Below the pieces are notes generated by a model. The model was not told the origin of the DNA. It saw nothing but the letters and a program-made list of their open reading frames with translations, and did no database searches. 64,000 nucleotides of DNA from positions 1 to 64,000 of IMG/VR virus record IMGVR_UViG_3300036715_002448; one strand, written 5' to 3'. The stretch's first letter is position 1. Each line of letters opens with the position of its first letter. The translations under genes and the position numbers were made by a program. Below, piece by piece: positions 22,754 through 31,613 of this stretch. The stretch comes from a virus.

Positions 22754-23956
22754 TTATGCAATTGTAGCTGTTCCAATTGTTGTTACTTTTTGTGCTACGT
22801 ATATTTTATAATTAACACCTGACCATAGTGATGTAGGTGAATTTAAAGCTAATGTTGTTGGAGCAGCGATTAAGTCAGTTGCACCACCTATGGTTCCATT
22901 ATTTAAAGCCGTTTCATACCAAGTAGTTTTTGCTGCAATTGAATCGTATATAGCAAACCAAATCCATTGACCAGATGCAGAAAAATTCATCGACAATGAA
23001 CCAGAACCTGAACCAGATGCTAATACTTTTGTTCCAGCTCCACCTTGTATAAGATCAACTACTTGAGCTGCTGACTGTTGAGAAGATGAACATCCATAGA
23101 AATAAGGATACGCTCCTTCTATTGCTACAGTGTTTGTATTAAAATTAGAATTAGCTGCTTGTGGAGCATTAACACTTAAAACTGCTGCACTTCTACCGTC
23201 CAAAACACCTTTATTGTTATTTTTGGCTACACCAGCATTATAAGCTGCTTTTCCTGACCATGTTGCTGAATTAGCACCATAAGCAACAGTTAAAGTATCT
23301 GTTATATTTAAAGTATATGTAAAATTTGGATTATTTGGGTCAGAATAACCAAATTGAGCAGGTATGTCACTAGCAGTAGTTCCCGTAGGATTAGAAACAG
23401 TCGCTAAAGAAGAAGCACCTCTGTACAATGTTAATGAAGTACAAATGCCACTATCATTTTTTGTAAATGAAGCAGTTAAACCTTGTGATACGCTAGAACC
23501 AACTTCTTTTAATCCTGATGTACTATTAATAAGAGAAATTACTGGAATAGTATAAGTAGGAGCTTGATCTGGAAATAAAATAGTATCTAATGCTTGTACA
23601 ATAGTTTTAGTTTTCCAAGTTGAAGCTGGGGCTGCAGCAGCTCCACCAACTACAGTACTTACAACTGTGTCGGCAATCAAAGAGTCATAAGTAGCAGCAG
23701 TACCACCAATAATTAATCCATTAGCGTCATAAGTAATTTTTGTATAAGTACCACTAGTTATTGCTGTATTTTTAAGAAGATATGCTGATAATGATGCAGC
23801 AGGAGCAAAATATCCAGCAGTAAACCCTTGCAAAAAATTAGCATTAAGATTAGTAAATAATGTACTATCTGTTGCAATACCAGGAACTAATTGAGCACTC
23901 GAATTATAAATCGAGGTTGCACCAATCATTATACCATCTTTAATTTTAAATGCCAT
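22754..23956 (-). CDS. Tail-fibre-like structural protein
   Basis: A 400-residue protein starting MAFKIKDGIMIGATSIYNSS, similar in style to the FKIKNGAV start of the S74 fibre. Ala/Thr/Ser-rich beta segments follow, and the string NLNANFLQGFTAGYFAPA is like fibre proteins that link to trimer shafts. Two late-promoter-like motifs in tandem precede it, suggesting strong late expression. Exact position in the tail is unknown. Confidence 0.75.
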   Translation of the reverse strand: MAFKIKDGIMIGATSIYNSSAQLVPGIATDSTLFTNLNANFLQGFTAGYFAPAASLSAYLLKNTAITSGTYTKITYDANGLIIGGTAATYDSLIADTVVSTVVGGAAAAPASTWKTKTIVQALDTILFPDQAPTYTIPVISLINSTSGLKEVGSSVSQGLTASFTKNDSGICTSLTLYRGASSLATVSNPTGTTASDIPAQFGYSDPNNPNFTYTLNITDTLTVAYGANSATWSGKAAYNAGVAKNNNKGVLDGRSAAVLSVNAPQAANSNFNTNTVAIEGAYPYFYGCSSSQQSAAQVVDLIQGGAGTKVLASGSGSGSLSMNFSASGQWIWFAIYDSIAAKTTWYETALNNGTIGGATDLIAAPTTLALNSPTSLWSGVNYKIYVAQKVTTIGTATIA

Positions 23957-23970
23957 ATTTCATTTTTTTT

Positions 23971-24010
23971 TATTTTATTTATATATCTCTTTTTATTTTA
24001 TATATATATC
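23971..24010 (-). promoter_or_regulatory. Two tandem late-promoter-like motifs
   Basis: Minus-strand GATATATATAAAATA (24010-23994) is followed by GAGATATATAAATAAAATA (23989-23971), both upstream of the ATG at 23956. They are two copies of the shared late motif in direct order. Confidence 0.55.
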
Positions 24011-24027
24011 TTTTTTATTTTTTTATT

Positions 24028-25503
24028 TTAAATCATCCTTCTAAACTTAAAAACATAATTAGAAGATTGAATATTAGAAAAATTAGAATATATTTGTAAT
24101 TTAATGTACCCAGGATTACCATCCGGGACATATTTATAAGTTCTTAAATACAAACCACCATCTGACCCACCACCAGATCTATGCAAAACAATTTCGTCAT
24201 TTGGCAATTCCATAGGATTTTTAACAACCCCGCTATACCAACTCAAAATTCCTGAATAGTATTCATTATTATTGGAGCCTCCTTGCCAACTATCATTTGC
24301 ATATAATTGCACTAAATAAGTTCCTGTTTCAATATCAGTTGAATTTATTCCAACATCTTGCCAACCGCTGGTTAAAATTAAACTTTTTGTAATTGTTTTA
24401 ATTTGATCAATATTAAATCCTTCAGTTGTTACAAATCCATTATGCTGAATAGTTCCATTAATAACTAAATTAGTTGATGAACTAGGACCTATTGTAATCA
24501 CTCCTAATTCATCTTTTATAGACGAGTCTCCAATAGAATTCTGACCGGTCCATTTAGCTAAATAATTCGCCATTCCTATTCCAGTAACACCTGTAATTTC
24601 AGATAATGTTTTCCAATGAGTTCCTGTTACTGTTGAAACTAAAACTTCCCCGTCTAATCCAACGGAATTTAAAGAGTCATAAAAAGCACCGGTTAATTTA
24701 AAGTCACCTTCGACTGTTAATTTTTGTAAAGACTGAGTACCACCAATTGAAACATTTCCTAAATAATATATACAACTTGTATTAGTTGTCCATACGCTTC
24801 CCTTAAAAGGAACTCCGTTTTGAAAAAAGCTTCCGGTAAAATTTACGTCACCATTAACATCTAAATTATATAAAGGTCCTGTTTTTCCTATTCCAATAAA
24901 ATCTGTTAAAGGGTCTGTGTAAATATTAGAACCGATTAAACGATTTGTTTCAGTAGACCAATAAACTAAAGAATTATCTGCTATTATGCCTTCTTTATAA
25001 ATAACAATTCCTGGATTATTTTCTGGTCCTAATAAAAAGTTACCATTTTTATCCATGGATATTATTCCATTATTACCTAATCCATCAAAATTTTCTATTT
25101 TTAATCCAGAATAAGTATTATTTGCTAAACTTTGAGTACTTCCATATCTAAGTGTAAAAAAATCTTGCGAGTTATAAACTGTATTAGCTGCTAATGTATC
25201 ACGAGTTCCTAATGTAACCCAACCATTTATATTATCATTATAAACTTGAATTCCTTCAGGCAATATAATTACTTTACCTATATTACCATCATTTCCGTAT
25301 CCTACATATAATCCATGATGAGTAGACCCAGTAGGACCAATTAATCCAGAAGTATTAACATACCCTAAAGGTCCTTGTAATACAGAATCATCACTTCTAT
25401 TATACAAGGAATCTATTAATGCAGAAAATTTATCTTCGGTAGAAAATGAACCGTTTTTAAATTTATCTTTTAATTGTGCGCGATTATATAGTGTTATAGC
25501 CAT
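24028..25503 (-). CDS. Tail-fibre-like structural protein
   Basis: A 491-residue protein. The N-terminal region (MAITLYNRAQLKDKFKNG, then FSTEDKFSALIDSLYN) is helical, probably a baseplate attachment part. It is followed by Gly-rich shaft repeats (VNTSGLIGPTGSTHHGLY; LYNLDVNGDVNFTGSFFQNG; LQKLTVEGDFKLTGAFYDS) and a C-terminal beta domain. The repeated LDVNGDVNFTG type strings are common in Bacteroidota phage fibres. Host-range function is inferred. Confidence 0.78.
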   Translation of the reverse strand: MAITLYNRAQLKDKFKNGSFSTEDKFSALIDSLYNRSDDSVLQGPLGYVNTSGLIGPTGSTHHGLYVGYGNDGNIGKVIILPEGIQVYNDNINGWVTLGTRDTLAANTVYNSQDFFTLRYGSTQSLANNTYSGLKIENFDGLGNNGIISMDKNGNFLLGPENNPGIVIYKEGIIADNSLVYWSTETNRLIGSNIYTDPLTDFIGIGKTGPLYNLDVNGDVNFTGSFFQNGVPFKGSVWTTNTSCIYYLGNVSIGGTQSLQKLTVEGDFKLTGAFYDSLNSVGLDGEVLVSTVTGTHWKTLSEITGVTGIGMANYLAKWTGQNSIGDSSIKDELGVITIGPSSSTNLVINGTIQHNGFVTTEGFNIDQIKTITKSLILTSGWQDVGINSTDIETGTYLVQLYANDSWQGGSNNNEYYSGILSWYSGVVKNPMELPNDEIVLHRSGGGSDGGLYLRTYKYVPDGNPGYIKLQIYSNFSNIQSSNYVFKFRRMI

Positions 25504-25506
25504 TTA

Positions 25507-26034
25507 TTATATTGCTTGCATTATGTATACTGTTATATCATAAGGTGATGTTGTATTATTTATTAACAAATTTTCAGCATATCCAACATTAGAATTTGTT
25601 ATAAATATGTCTTTAATAATCACATAATTAGTAGTTCCGGCATTTCCAATAGATTCTGGAATTTCGTTACCTATTAAACCTGCTTGAGCTGGTAAACCTA
25701 ATTCAATAATCTTAGAAGACTCTATTGCACTAGGCGGCCATATAACTTTAATGAATAAAAATCCTGCATTTAATTGTACAGTTGCAGTAGCACCAGCTAA
25801 AATTTTTACAGAGTCTATTCTAGTTGAATCTACTTGTTGGAAAAAAGGACTTAAATCCAAATCTGGAGAAGAAAAAACCACATTAGCATTTTGGTAAACC
25901 CCGGGAGTATTTTTAAAAAATCTTATAAATTTACTATTATCAGTAGATCCTCCACAAAAGTTTTTTTCTTGAAGGTCTAAAGTTTCTTGTGAAAATTGTG
26001 ATATTGTATATCCTAATGTATTTTGATCAGCCAT
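25507..26034 (-). CDS. Structural protein next to fibres
   Basis: A 175-residue beta-rich protein (DLSPFFQQVDSTRIDSVKIL, TVQLNAGFLFIKVIWPP) without catalytic motifs. It starts 7 bases after a late-promoter-like motif and ends 3 bases before the fibre gene at 24028-25503, so it is probably a fibre-associated or baseplate component. No family recognised. Confidence 0.62.
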   Translation of the reverse strand: MADQNTLGYTISQFSQETLDLQEKNFCGGSTDNSKFIRFFKNTPGVYQNANVVFSSPDLDLSPFFQQVDSTRIDSVKILAGATATVQLNAGFLFIKVIWPPSAIESSKIIELGLPAQAGLIGNEIPESIGNAGTTNYVIIKDIFITNSNVGYAENLLINNTTSPYDITVYIMQAI

Positions 26035-26040
26035 TATTAT

Positions 26041-26057
26041 ATTTTATTTTATATATC
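26041..26057 (-). promoter_or_regulatory. Late-promoter-like motif
   Basis: Minus-strand GATATATAAAATAAAAT ends 7 bases before the ATG at 26034. It directly follows, and overlaps by a few bases the area of, the stop of the 26059-26721 gene. Confidence 0.58.
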
Positions 26058-26058
26058 T

Positions 26059-26721
26059 CTAAAGCCCACCTTTTATGAGTCCTTGGTAAGTATTAGTGTC
26101 ATTATTTATATGTCCTTCATCTAATTTAGCATCTAATTTTTCGACAGTTAAAGTTTCTGATATTCCATTAGGTTTAGTAGCTTCTTCTGATATATTATTA
26201 GGAACATCAAATTCAGCATTAAAAACATCATCTTGTTTTTCTGTTTTGGTAGTAGGGTTTTCTTCTAATGCAATTTCTTCTTTTTCTTCTTTATTAGGAG
26301 TTACATAATCAACTAAAGATTTAATAAATCCAAGTGCAACAAGTGGTAAAACAGCACCAGAAATGATTGAAAGAACACGCATTTGTTCTACTTTTGACAA
26401 ATCTTGTAATCCAAATAATTCAATCCAATAAGCATAGTTACTTAAATGTGCATAAGTAAAATAAACATTATTCATTACTTGAAATAAAGTTAAAACAATA
26501 AACAAAGCCCAAACAAGTCCTTTATGCATTCTGTTATAAATTACTATAGATGCCAATGAAGCTGCTGCTCCTATTTCAAAAGCAACTGCTAAAAATATAG
26601 ACATTCCGTGTCCATTTGACATTTCAAAAAAATCAATTGAATGGATTGTTGAAATAATAGATGTTATAAAATATAATGTTACGAATATGCCTATAATACC
26701 TCTGTTAAAAATTTTGTTCAT
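26059..26721 (-). CDS. Four-helix membrane protein with acidic tail
   Basis: A 220-residue protein with about four hydrophobic segments in the first 145 residues (GIIGIFVTLYFITSIIST; GMSIFLAVAFEIGAAASLAS; GLVWALFIVLTLFQVM; VLSIISGAVLPLVALGFIKS), then a soluble tail rich in Glu, Asn and Thr. It resembles no lysis protein I recognise. A role in host membrane remodelling or superinfection control is possible but not shown. A late-type promoter motif precedes it. Confidence 0.7.
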   Translation of the reverse strand: MNKIFNRGIIGIFVTLYFITSIISTIHSIDFFEMSNGHGMSIFLAVAFEIGAAASLASIVIYNRMHKGLVWALFIVLTLFQVMNNVYFTYAHLSNYAYWIELFGLQDLSKVEQMRVLSIISGAVLPLVALGFIKSLVDYVTPNKEEKEEIALEENPTTKTEKQDDVFNAEFDVPNNISEEATKPNGISETLTVEKLDAKLDEGHINNDTNTYQGLIKGGL

Positions 26722-26733
26722 AAAATATAATTT

Positions 26734-26751
26734 TAATTTAATTTATATATC
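26734..26751 (-). promoter_or_regulatory. Late-promoter-like motif
   Basis: Minus-strand GATATATAAATTAAATTA lies 12 bases upstream of the ATG at 26721, immediately after the terminator hairpin at 26759-26793. Confidence 0.52.
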
Positions 26752-26758
26752 TGCCCTA

Positions 26759-26793
26759 AAAAAGCTCTTAAATTTTTAGTTTAAGAGCTTTTT
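26759..26793 (-). terminator. Hairpin terminator
   Basis: AAAAAGCTCTTAAA (26759-26772) pairs perfectly with TTTAAGAGCTTTTT (26780-26793) around TTTTTAG. It sits 18 bases after the stop of the 26812-27243 gene. Confidence 0.8.
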
Positions 26794-26811
26794 AAATAAA
26801 GTGAAAATTGT

Positions 26812-27243
26812 TTATTTTTCAATAAGGATTTCTTGGATGTTTGTTTTATTTACAGCAGTAATAATATATTCATCAATGCAAGTTTTTAATTCTTTTGTCA
26901 TCATTTCTTTTACTTCCGTAATATCAGTTGCTAATACATAAGAAGTTCTAGTAACACGTTTGATTTTTCCAGTATTATCATTTTCTTCTAAATAAAGAAC
27001 TTTACAAGAATAGTAAGAGAGATCATCTCTTGGATCTGTTAAATTCAGGATTTTGTCTGGGGTAATTTCTCTAATTGATTGAATTTTTGAAATTTTACTT
27101 CCAATTTCTCGGTAAATGTACTCATCTACACTTGTCATTGTACCTTCATTAACTCCTAAAATATAACGTCTTGATGCTGATTTTTGTTTTCCTTTATCGT
27201 CAATAAAGGATTCAATTAATTTAACTTCGTAATAAGATTTCAT
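26812..27243 (-). CDS. DUF4494-like protein
   Basis: A 143-residue protein with two similar halves: MKSYYEVKLIESFIDDKGKQ ... YIYREIG, and YYSCKVLYLEENDNTGKIKR ... EMMTKEL. Both match the pattern (YYxCKV..., KxxxxxYxVxA, then a helix) of DUF4494, a small family common in Bacteroidota and their phages. Function unknown. It overlaps the stop of the upstream small membrane protein gene and is followed by a strong terminator. Confidence 0.62.
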   Translation of the reverse strand: MKSYYEVKLIESFIDDKGKQKSASRRYILGVNEGTMTSVDEYIYREIGSKISKIQSIREITPDKILNLTDPRDDLSYYSCKVLYLEENDNTGKIKRVTRTSYVLATDITEVKEMMTKELKTCIDEYIITAVNKTNIQEILIEK

Positions 27244-27530
27244 TATTTTGTTTTTTCTAAGATTTGTAGTTCTTTGTCTATTTCATTTTGTCTATTGACA
27301 TCTAAAATTTTCCTATCGGTTGACTGTATCATTCGTTTTTCATTTTTAAGACCTTCAATTTCCAAGTCTTTATGGGTTGGTAATGAATCAATTTTAATGC
27401 TAACTGCATCAATTTTTTTATCAACTTCACTCGTACTTAAAGAACATGTTCTCAAAAATATTATTGATAATAACACAATTATAATTATATTTACAATTGA
27501 AAAGTCATTTTTTGATGTAGGATATTTCAT
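27243..27530 (-). CDS. Small membrane-anchored coiled-coil protein
   Basis: A 95-residue protein with one N-terminal hydrophobic segment (IVNIIIIVLLSIIFLRTCSL) containing a Cys at its end, followed by a charged helix to the C-terminus. The topology could be that of a spanin or a lipoprotein-like anchor. No family recognised. It is overlapped by both neighbouring genes, so translation is probably coupled. Confidence 0.65.
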   Translation of the reverse strand: MKYPTSKNDFSIVNIIIIVLLSIIFLRTCSLSTSEVDKKIDAVSIKIDSLPTHKDLEIEGLKNEKRMIQSTDRKILDVNRQNEIDKELQILEKTK

Positions 27531-27769
27531 TTTTTATATTTTTTTGTTGGCTTTGGTGTTTGTTGTGGAAGTTTACTATCATAATAATCATCTATAAAAC
27601 AGTCACAAGGAATATTTGTAGAACCGCATTTAGGACACCTATCGCTTACAACTGATTTTGGAGTTTCTAACACTGGATCAGGCATTTCTTCAGCGAGTTG
27701 AGAAGTTTTCTTTGGTTTTTTAGATTCTTCTTTTTCTGATAATAAAAATTCGTTAAACTTTTTAAACAT
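27527..27769 (-). CDS. Leader-bearing small zinc-ribbon protein
   Basis: An 80-residue protein starting MFKKFNEFLLSEKEE, a leader outside the main cluster. It carries a Cys cluster, RCPKCGSTNIPCDC, near residues 44-57, a likely zinc knuckle, and a Lys/Pro-rich tail (PQQTPKPTKKYKK). If packaged it could bind DNA or RNA after entry. The promoter motif lies 6 bases before its ATG, consistent with late expression. Confidence 0.7.
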   Translation of the reverse strand: MFKKFNEFLLSEKEESKKPKKTSQLAEEMPDPVLETPKSVVSDRCPKCGSTNIPCDCFIDDYYDSKLPQQTPKPTKKYKK

Positions 27770-27775
27770 TTTAAT

Positions 27776-27793
27776 TGTTTTATTTTATATATC
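27776..27793 (-). promoter_or_regulatory. Late-promoter-like motif
   Basis: Minus-strand GATATATAAAATAAAACA ends 6 bases before the ATG at 27769 and overlaps the stop codon area of the 27792-28337 gene. Confidence 0.58.
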
Positions 27794-28337
27794 AATCAAC
27801 TGTGGGTTTAACTTCTTCTGTTAATTTTGCTTCATTTCCTGGAACTGGCATGTTAGCTAATTCTTCTACAGAAATTCCATTTTCAGCAGCCATTAATTCA
27901 AGTGATAAATCACGTAAAATTTGACGGTCATTATTTAATTCTTGCATTGGTTTTGCAAATTCATCTGCAACAACTTTGAACAATTTAGCATTTTCAAATC
28001 CTGTTCCTTCATATGTTTTAATGAAGTGAAAAATTGCTTCGATAAATTGACTAGATAATTTACCATTTATCGTTCCTGTTTTTGAATTAGATATTTTAGA
28101 AAGTGCATCATAAATTTGGTCAACCGCGTAGCATTCATAACCTTTCCATTTAACGGTGGTTAAGAAATTGTCATACATAAAACGAGTTTCTTTTTTATCT
28201 AATTTAATGGCATATTCCTTATCATTTAATACCGATTGAAATGCATCAAATTTTTGTCGAGCTTCATCGATTTTTAATTTATTAACTTGTTCTACTACAT
28301 CTTTAGTGTCTTTTTTCTTTCCTTTTACTACTCGCAT
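27792..28337 (-). CDS. Soluble protein of unknown function
   Basis: A 181-residue protein starting with a basic stretch (MRVVKGKKKDTKDVVEQVN), then helices with aromatic residues (KKETRFMYDNFLTTVKWKGY) and an acidic C-terminus. It shows no leader and no motif that I recognise. A virion or replication role cannot be told apart from sequence. Confidence 0.65.
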   Translation of the reverse strand: MRVVKGKKKDTKDVVEQVNKLKIDEARQKFDAFQSVLNDKEYAIKLDKKETRFMYDNFLTTVKWKGYECYAVDQIYDALSKISNSKTGTINGKLSSQFIEAIFHFIKTYEGTGFENAKLFKVVADEFAKPMQELNNDRQILRDLSLELMAAENGISVEELANMPVPGNEAKLTEEVKPTVD

Positions 28338-28366
28338 AATTAATTTTTTTATAAGTTTGTTTATTT

Positions 28367-29098
28367 TTATATGTTGATATTTAGTTTTTGTTTCAATTTT
28401 TGATATTCTTTAATGAATTTTTGGTACTGTCCATTTGTGAATTCTAGTTTCTCATCATTACTTAATGTATCTGCTGTTTTTCCTATATTTTTATCATGGT
28501 GATTAACAACTGAATTAGAAACTAAAACATGGTCAATTTTTCTTAATTTTAATTCTTCTGCTAATATGTTATCTGAATACCAAAATTTAACTCCTTCATT
28601 TAGCATACCAATAGTTTCATAGAGACTTCTTTGTTGGAAAATACACCATCCACAAAATTCATTTCTAACTTCATATCCTAAATAAACATTATTTTCATGT
28701 CCTTTGTTGGAACCATGCACAGCCGGACACCAAGGACTAGCTGATTTGATGTTTGGATACTCTTCCATAACTTTTATAATATTAGAAGCCCAATCCTTTT
28801 CATAAGTTAAGTCAGAATTACATAATGCGACATAAGGAGAGTTTCCTTCTTTAATACCTAAATTCAAATATGCATTATAATTAAATGGTATTGTTGGATA
28901 AATTGTTTTACAAGAATGCATCCATTTTTTTTCATTGTATTCATCATAATCTATATTTAGATTTGATTCTACTATAATAGCATGGTATGCTACATCACCA
29001 TTATCAGACTCAAAAAGCGAGTCTAATCCTTTTTTAGTCGTTTTATAAAGTTCTGTATTGCTAGCATACGAAACTATTATTACATCTACATTTTTCAT
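28367..29098 (-). CDS. Family 2 glycosyltransferase
   Basis: I take the ATG at 29098 (MKNVDVIIVSYASNTELYKT); an in-frame ATG 27 bases upstream adds only a few residues. The GT2 features are the opening VDVIIVSYAS, the VALCNSDLTYEKDW segment (a DxD-like NSD), and a C-terminal HHDKNIGK. About 243 residues, one GT-A domain. It forms a cluster with the GT17-like gene, a decayed glycosyltransferase and another GT2 gene. Substrate unknown. Confidence 0.82.
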   Translation of the reverse strand: MKNVDVIIVSYASNTELYKTTKKGLDSLFESDNGDVAYHAIIVESNLNIDYDEYNEKKWMHSCKTIYPTIPFNYNAYLNLGIKEGNSPYVALCNSDLTYEKDWASNIIKVMEEYPNIKSASPWCPAVHGSNKGHENNVYLGYEVRNEFCGWCIFQQRSLYETIGMLNEGVKFWYSDNILAEELKLRKIDHVLVSNSVVNHHDKNIGKTADTLSNDEKLEFTNGQYQKFIKEYQKLKQKLNINI

Positions 29099-29158
29099 AT
29101 TATTATTTTTTATTGTATATTGCAAGAGAAGTCCATCCTCCTTTTCCTATATTATGTG

Positions 29159-29950
29159 TTATTGCAATAAATTTATATTTTTAGGTAAGTATGTATTTAT
29201 TGCAATTGGAATAATCTCAAGGTCTAATCCTTCTCTTTTGAATAAGTCTCTATTGTTTTTTATAGCATCTTCTATATTTTCTTTTGAAGTAAATTCAGCA
29301 GTATTAAATTCTTGATGCGCAAAATTTTTGATTTTATTTGCTATAAGTTCAGTTGAACCAAAATAAGAAAAATGCCAACCTCCATTTTTAATAGAATAAC
29401 AGGAACAAAATCTTATTTGTTCAGGATCACCGACTTGTAACAATTTAACATACGTACATACTTTTGGATGATACCATTTATATTTAAACCTACTTTCTAC
29501 ATTATAATAATAAAAGTCTTGTTCTAATGCAAGTACGCCATTAAAGAAATTATTTTTTAAATACAATAAAGTATTTGGGTCAGGTATTTCATCACAATCA
29601 GTTATCGTTACAATATCAAACGGATTCATTTTTATTTTAGAAAATGCCCGCATTATAGCAATTCTCTGAAAACGTTCTCTTACCCAAGAATCATTTGTTA
29701 CAGGAAAGTCATCAACTATGATATGAATAATTTTATGTAAGTATTTTGAATATCTTTCTTTGTTATTTTCAAACCAAAGTTCTTTATCATTTCCTGAATG
29801 AGTTTTAGTAGCTTCAACTAATACAAAATAATCTACAACAGAATTTAATTCAGCTAATCTAAAATCTAACATGTCAAGCTCATTATAGAATGTAAATGCA
29901 TCTATGATTTTTGCAGTAACTTTTAAATTTGATAAATTATTTAATTCCAT
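29159..29950 (-). CDS. GT17-like glycosyltransferase
   Basis: A 263-residue protein with IIDAFTFYNELDMLDFRL near residues 15-32, VLVEATKTHSG, and DIVTITDCDEIPDP (the DxD-type site DCDE). These match glycosyltransferase family 17 (beta-1,4-N-acetylglucosaminyltransferase type). GGWHFSYFG follows further on, also typical. The acceptor is unknown. It is preceded by a decayed glycosyltransferase gene. Confidence 0.82.
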   Translation of the reverse strand: MELNNLSNLKVTAKIIDAFTFYNELDMLDFRLAELNSVVDYFVLVEATKTHSGNDKELWFENNKERYSKYLHKIIHIIVDDFPVTNDSWVRERFQRIAIMRAFSKIKMNPFDIVTITDCDEIPDPNTLLYLKNNFFNGVLALEQDFYYYNVESRFKYKWYHPKVCTYVKLLQVGDPEQIRFCSCYSIKNGGWHFSYFGSTELIANKIKNFAHQEFNTAEFTSKENIEDAIKNNRDLFKREGLDLEIIPIAINTYLPKNINLLQ

Positions 29951-29991
29951 AAATATATTTTTAAGATTATATGAAAAAATACAAATAATGT

Positions 29992-30263
29992 TTATTCTCT
30001 TAAAAAATTATAAATAGACAAAACTTCCGGAATATAACAAATAGATCCTGCTTTTGATGCACATTCACTAGCAAATTTCCCATCTACTGTATATTGATTT
30101 AATTCCCATCTTATGTTTTTTTCATCAAGGATGATTTAATAACAAAATTATGAAAGTTTATATGGTTAATGGCAAAAAGTGTGCCTGTTAATATAGGACT
30201 TCCGTCCTTATTACTTTTAAATTTTTTAGATCTACTACAAGGAGTTATTATATTTAAGAACAT
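29992..30263 (-). pseudogene. Decayed glycosyltransferase gene
   Basis: It starts with an ATG at 30263 (MFLNIITPCSRSKNLKVIRT), a typical GT2 opening, then breaks. A second frame reads PILTGTLFAINHINFHNFVI, and a third reads NIRWELNQYTVDGKFASECA and ends with a stop at 29994. Internal sequence between opening and end is far too short for a whole enzyme, so there has been a deletion plus frameshifts. It sits between two intact glycosyltransferase genes. Confidence 0.7.
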
Positions 30264-30265
30264 AA

Positions 30266-30910
30266 TTAATTTATTCCTTCTTCAGGCAATCCTGGTACAT
30301 GCATTACAATATATGTATAATCTTCTGAATTTGCTTTTTTTATTTTGCCTCTATAGTTAATTATTCTTTGTATAAATCGCCAATCATGTCCATAATAATA
30401 GTCATGTTTAAATCTTCTGACAAAGTCTGTTTTAACTATTATTTCTGAATGTCCTATATAGCCTTCTTTTAATTCTGTATTTCTAATTACATTAGATGGA
30501 TTTATTATTGTATTAAAATATACCATATCAAAATCAGTTCCTTCAATTTCACTTAAATAGTGTTCAAAATGATTAAGTAAAATTATATCATCATTGCCAC
30601 AAAAAATTAAATACTTTCCTTTTGCAAAATCTAATGCCTTATTAATAATATAAGCGCCATAACCACCGTGGTGCTTTTTTAAATTGTAAATATGTAATAT
30701 GTTACCTGTTTCTTTTGCAATCGTTTGATATTTTTTAGCATCGCCAGAATCAATAATTTTTTGAAAGTCAGAACATCCATCTCCTATTATAAAAGCTTCC
30801 CAATTATTTATTGTTTGTGCTAATATATTTTCGATAGTTCTTCTTGTTCGTAGAGGACGTCCATAACACGGAACTACAATTGTTATTCTAGGCTGACTTA
30901 ATTTTTTCAT
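30266..30910 (-). CDS. Family 2 glycosyltransferase
   Basis: A 214-residue GT2 domain: RITIVVPCYGRPLRTRRTIE (residues 8-27), FIIGDGCSDFQKI, then GKYLIFCGNDDIILLNHFEH (the GNDD metal site). It is short of a full C-terminal part. The start overlaps the end of the RecB-like gene by 23 bases. Substrate unknown. Confidence 0.83.
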   Translation of the reverse strand: MKKLSQPRITIVVPCYGRPLRTRRTIENILAQTINNWEAFIIGDGCSDFQKIIDSGDAKKYQTIAKETGNILHIYNLKKHHGGYGAYIINKALDFAKGKYLIFCGNDDIILLNHFEHYLSEIEGTDFDMVYFNTIINPSNVIRNTELKEGYIGHSEIIVKTDFVRRFKHDYYYGHDWRFIQRIINYRGKIKKANSEDYTYIVMHVPGLPEEGIN

Positions 30911-31610
30911 GATAGTTTTTAACTAATTCGTAAAATTCTTCAAAATTTTCCATTATTTGTTTTTTGTCCATTTCAAACATTTGAACGTCTCCAGTTTCAC
31001 AACTTATCCATATTTCATTGGATTCTGGAAAACTACCAAGTCTTTCAAACATTGCAACTGAATAAGCAGCAGTTTGCATTTTGTAATTTTTAATCCATTC
31101 TTCTTTTTTAGGCCTTTTACTTGATTTAAAGTCAATTATTTTTAATTTATTAGTTTTAGACTTAACTGCCAAGTCAAGCCTTCCAGCATAACCGCCTCCT
31201 TTAAGAGACCAAACAGGAACTTCTTGACAAACAATAGATCCAATTCTATCATAAAAGTCTGAATTACTTTTAAATTGCAAGAAAAGATTTTTCCCACATT
31301 CAATTTCTTCTTTTGTTAAATCTTTAGATAATTCTAATGCGGTTTGGAATGTTTGTTGTAGTGGATTTTCAACATGGCTTACAAAAGTATAAATAAGGTA
31401 CTGTTCGTGCAATGTATGCATAAAAGTACCTCTATTTGCTGAATACTTTGATATTTGTGCAGCTTTTTCTTTACCAACATCTTGTTCCCATTTAAGTAAA
31501 GAAGTTTTGTCAGTCATTGCACCTAATACCGTGGTAACACTGGGTAACATTAACCCAGAAGATTCATCAACCACGTAATACCTGCCATTATTTTTTGAAA
31601 CAGTTCTCAA
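30888..31610 (-). CDS. PD-(D/E)XK nuclease, RecB/Cas4-like
   Basis: A 240-residue protein with the motif set of RecB-family nucleases: GYAGRLDLAV (the D), KLKIIDFKSSKR (the DFKSS catalytic Lys), then MQTAAYSVAM (Q-x-x-x-Y motif). SVTTVLGAMTD and the helix GTFMHTLHEQYL are also typical of the N-terminal region. It would cut or resect DNA in replication, recombination or host DNA breakdown. It is embedded among glycosyltransferase genes. Confidence 0.83.
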   Translation of the reverse strand: MRTVSKNNGRYYVVDESSGLMLPSVTTVLGAMTDKTSLLKWEQDVGKEKAAQISKYSANRGTFMHTLHEQYLIYTFVSHVENPLQQTFQTALELSKDLTKEEIECGKNLFLQFKSNSDFYDRIGSIVCQEVPVWSLKGGGYAGRLDLAVKSKTNKLKIIDFKSSKRPKKEEWIKNYKMQTAAYSVAMFERLGSFPESNEIWISCETGDVQMFEMDKKQIMENFEEFYELVKNYHEKIKSA

Positions 31611-31613
31611 TTT

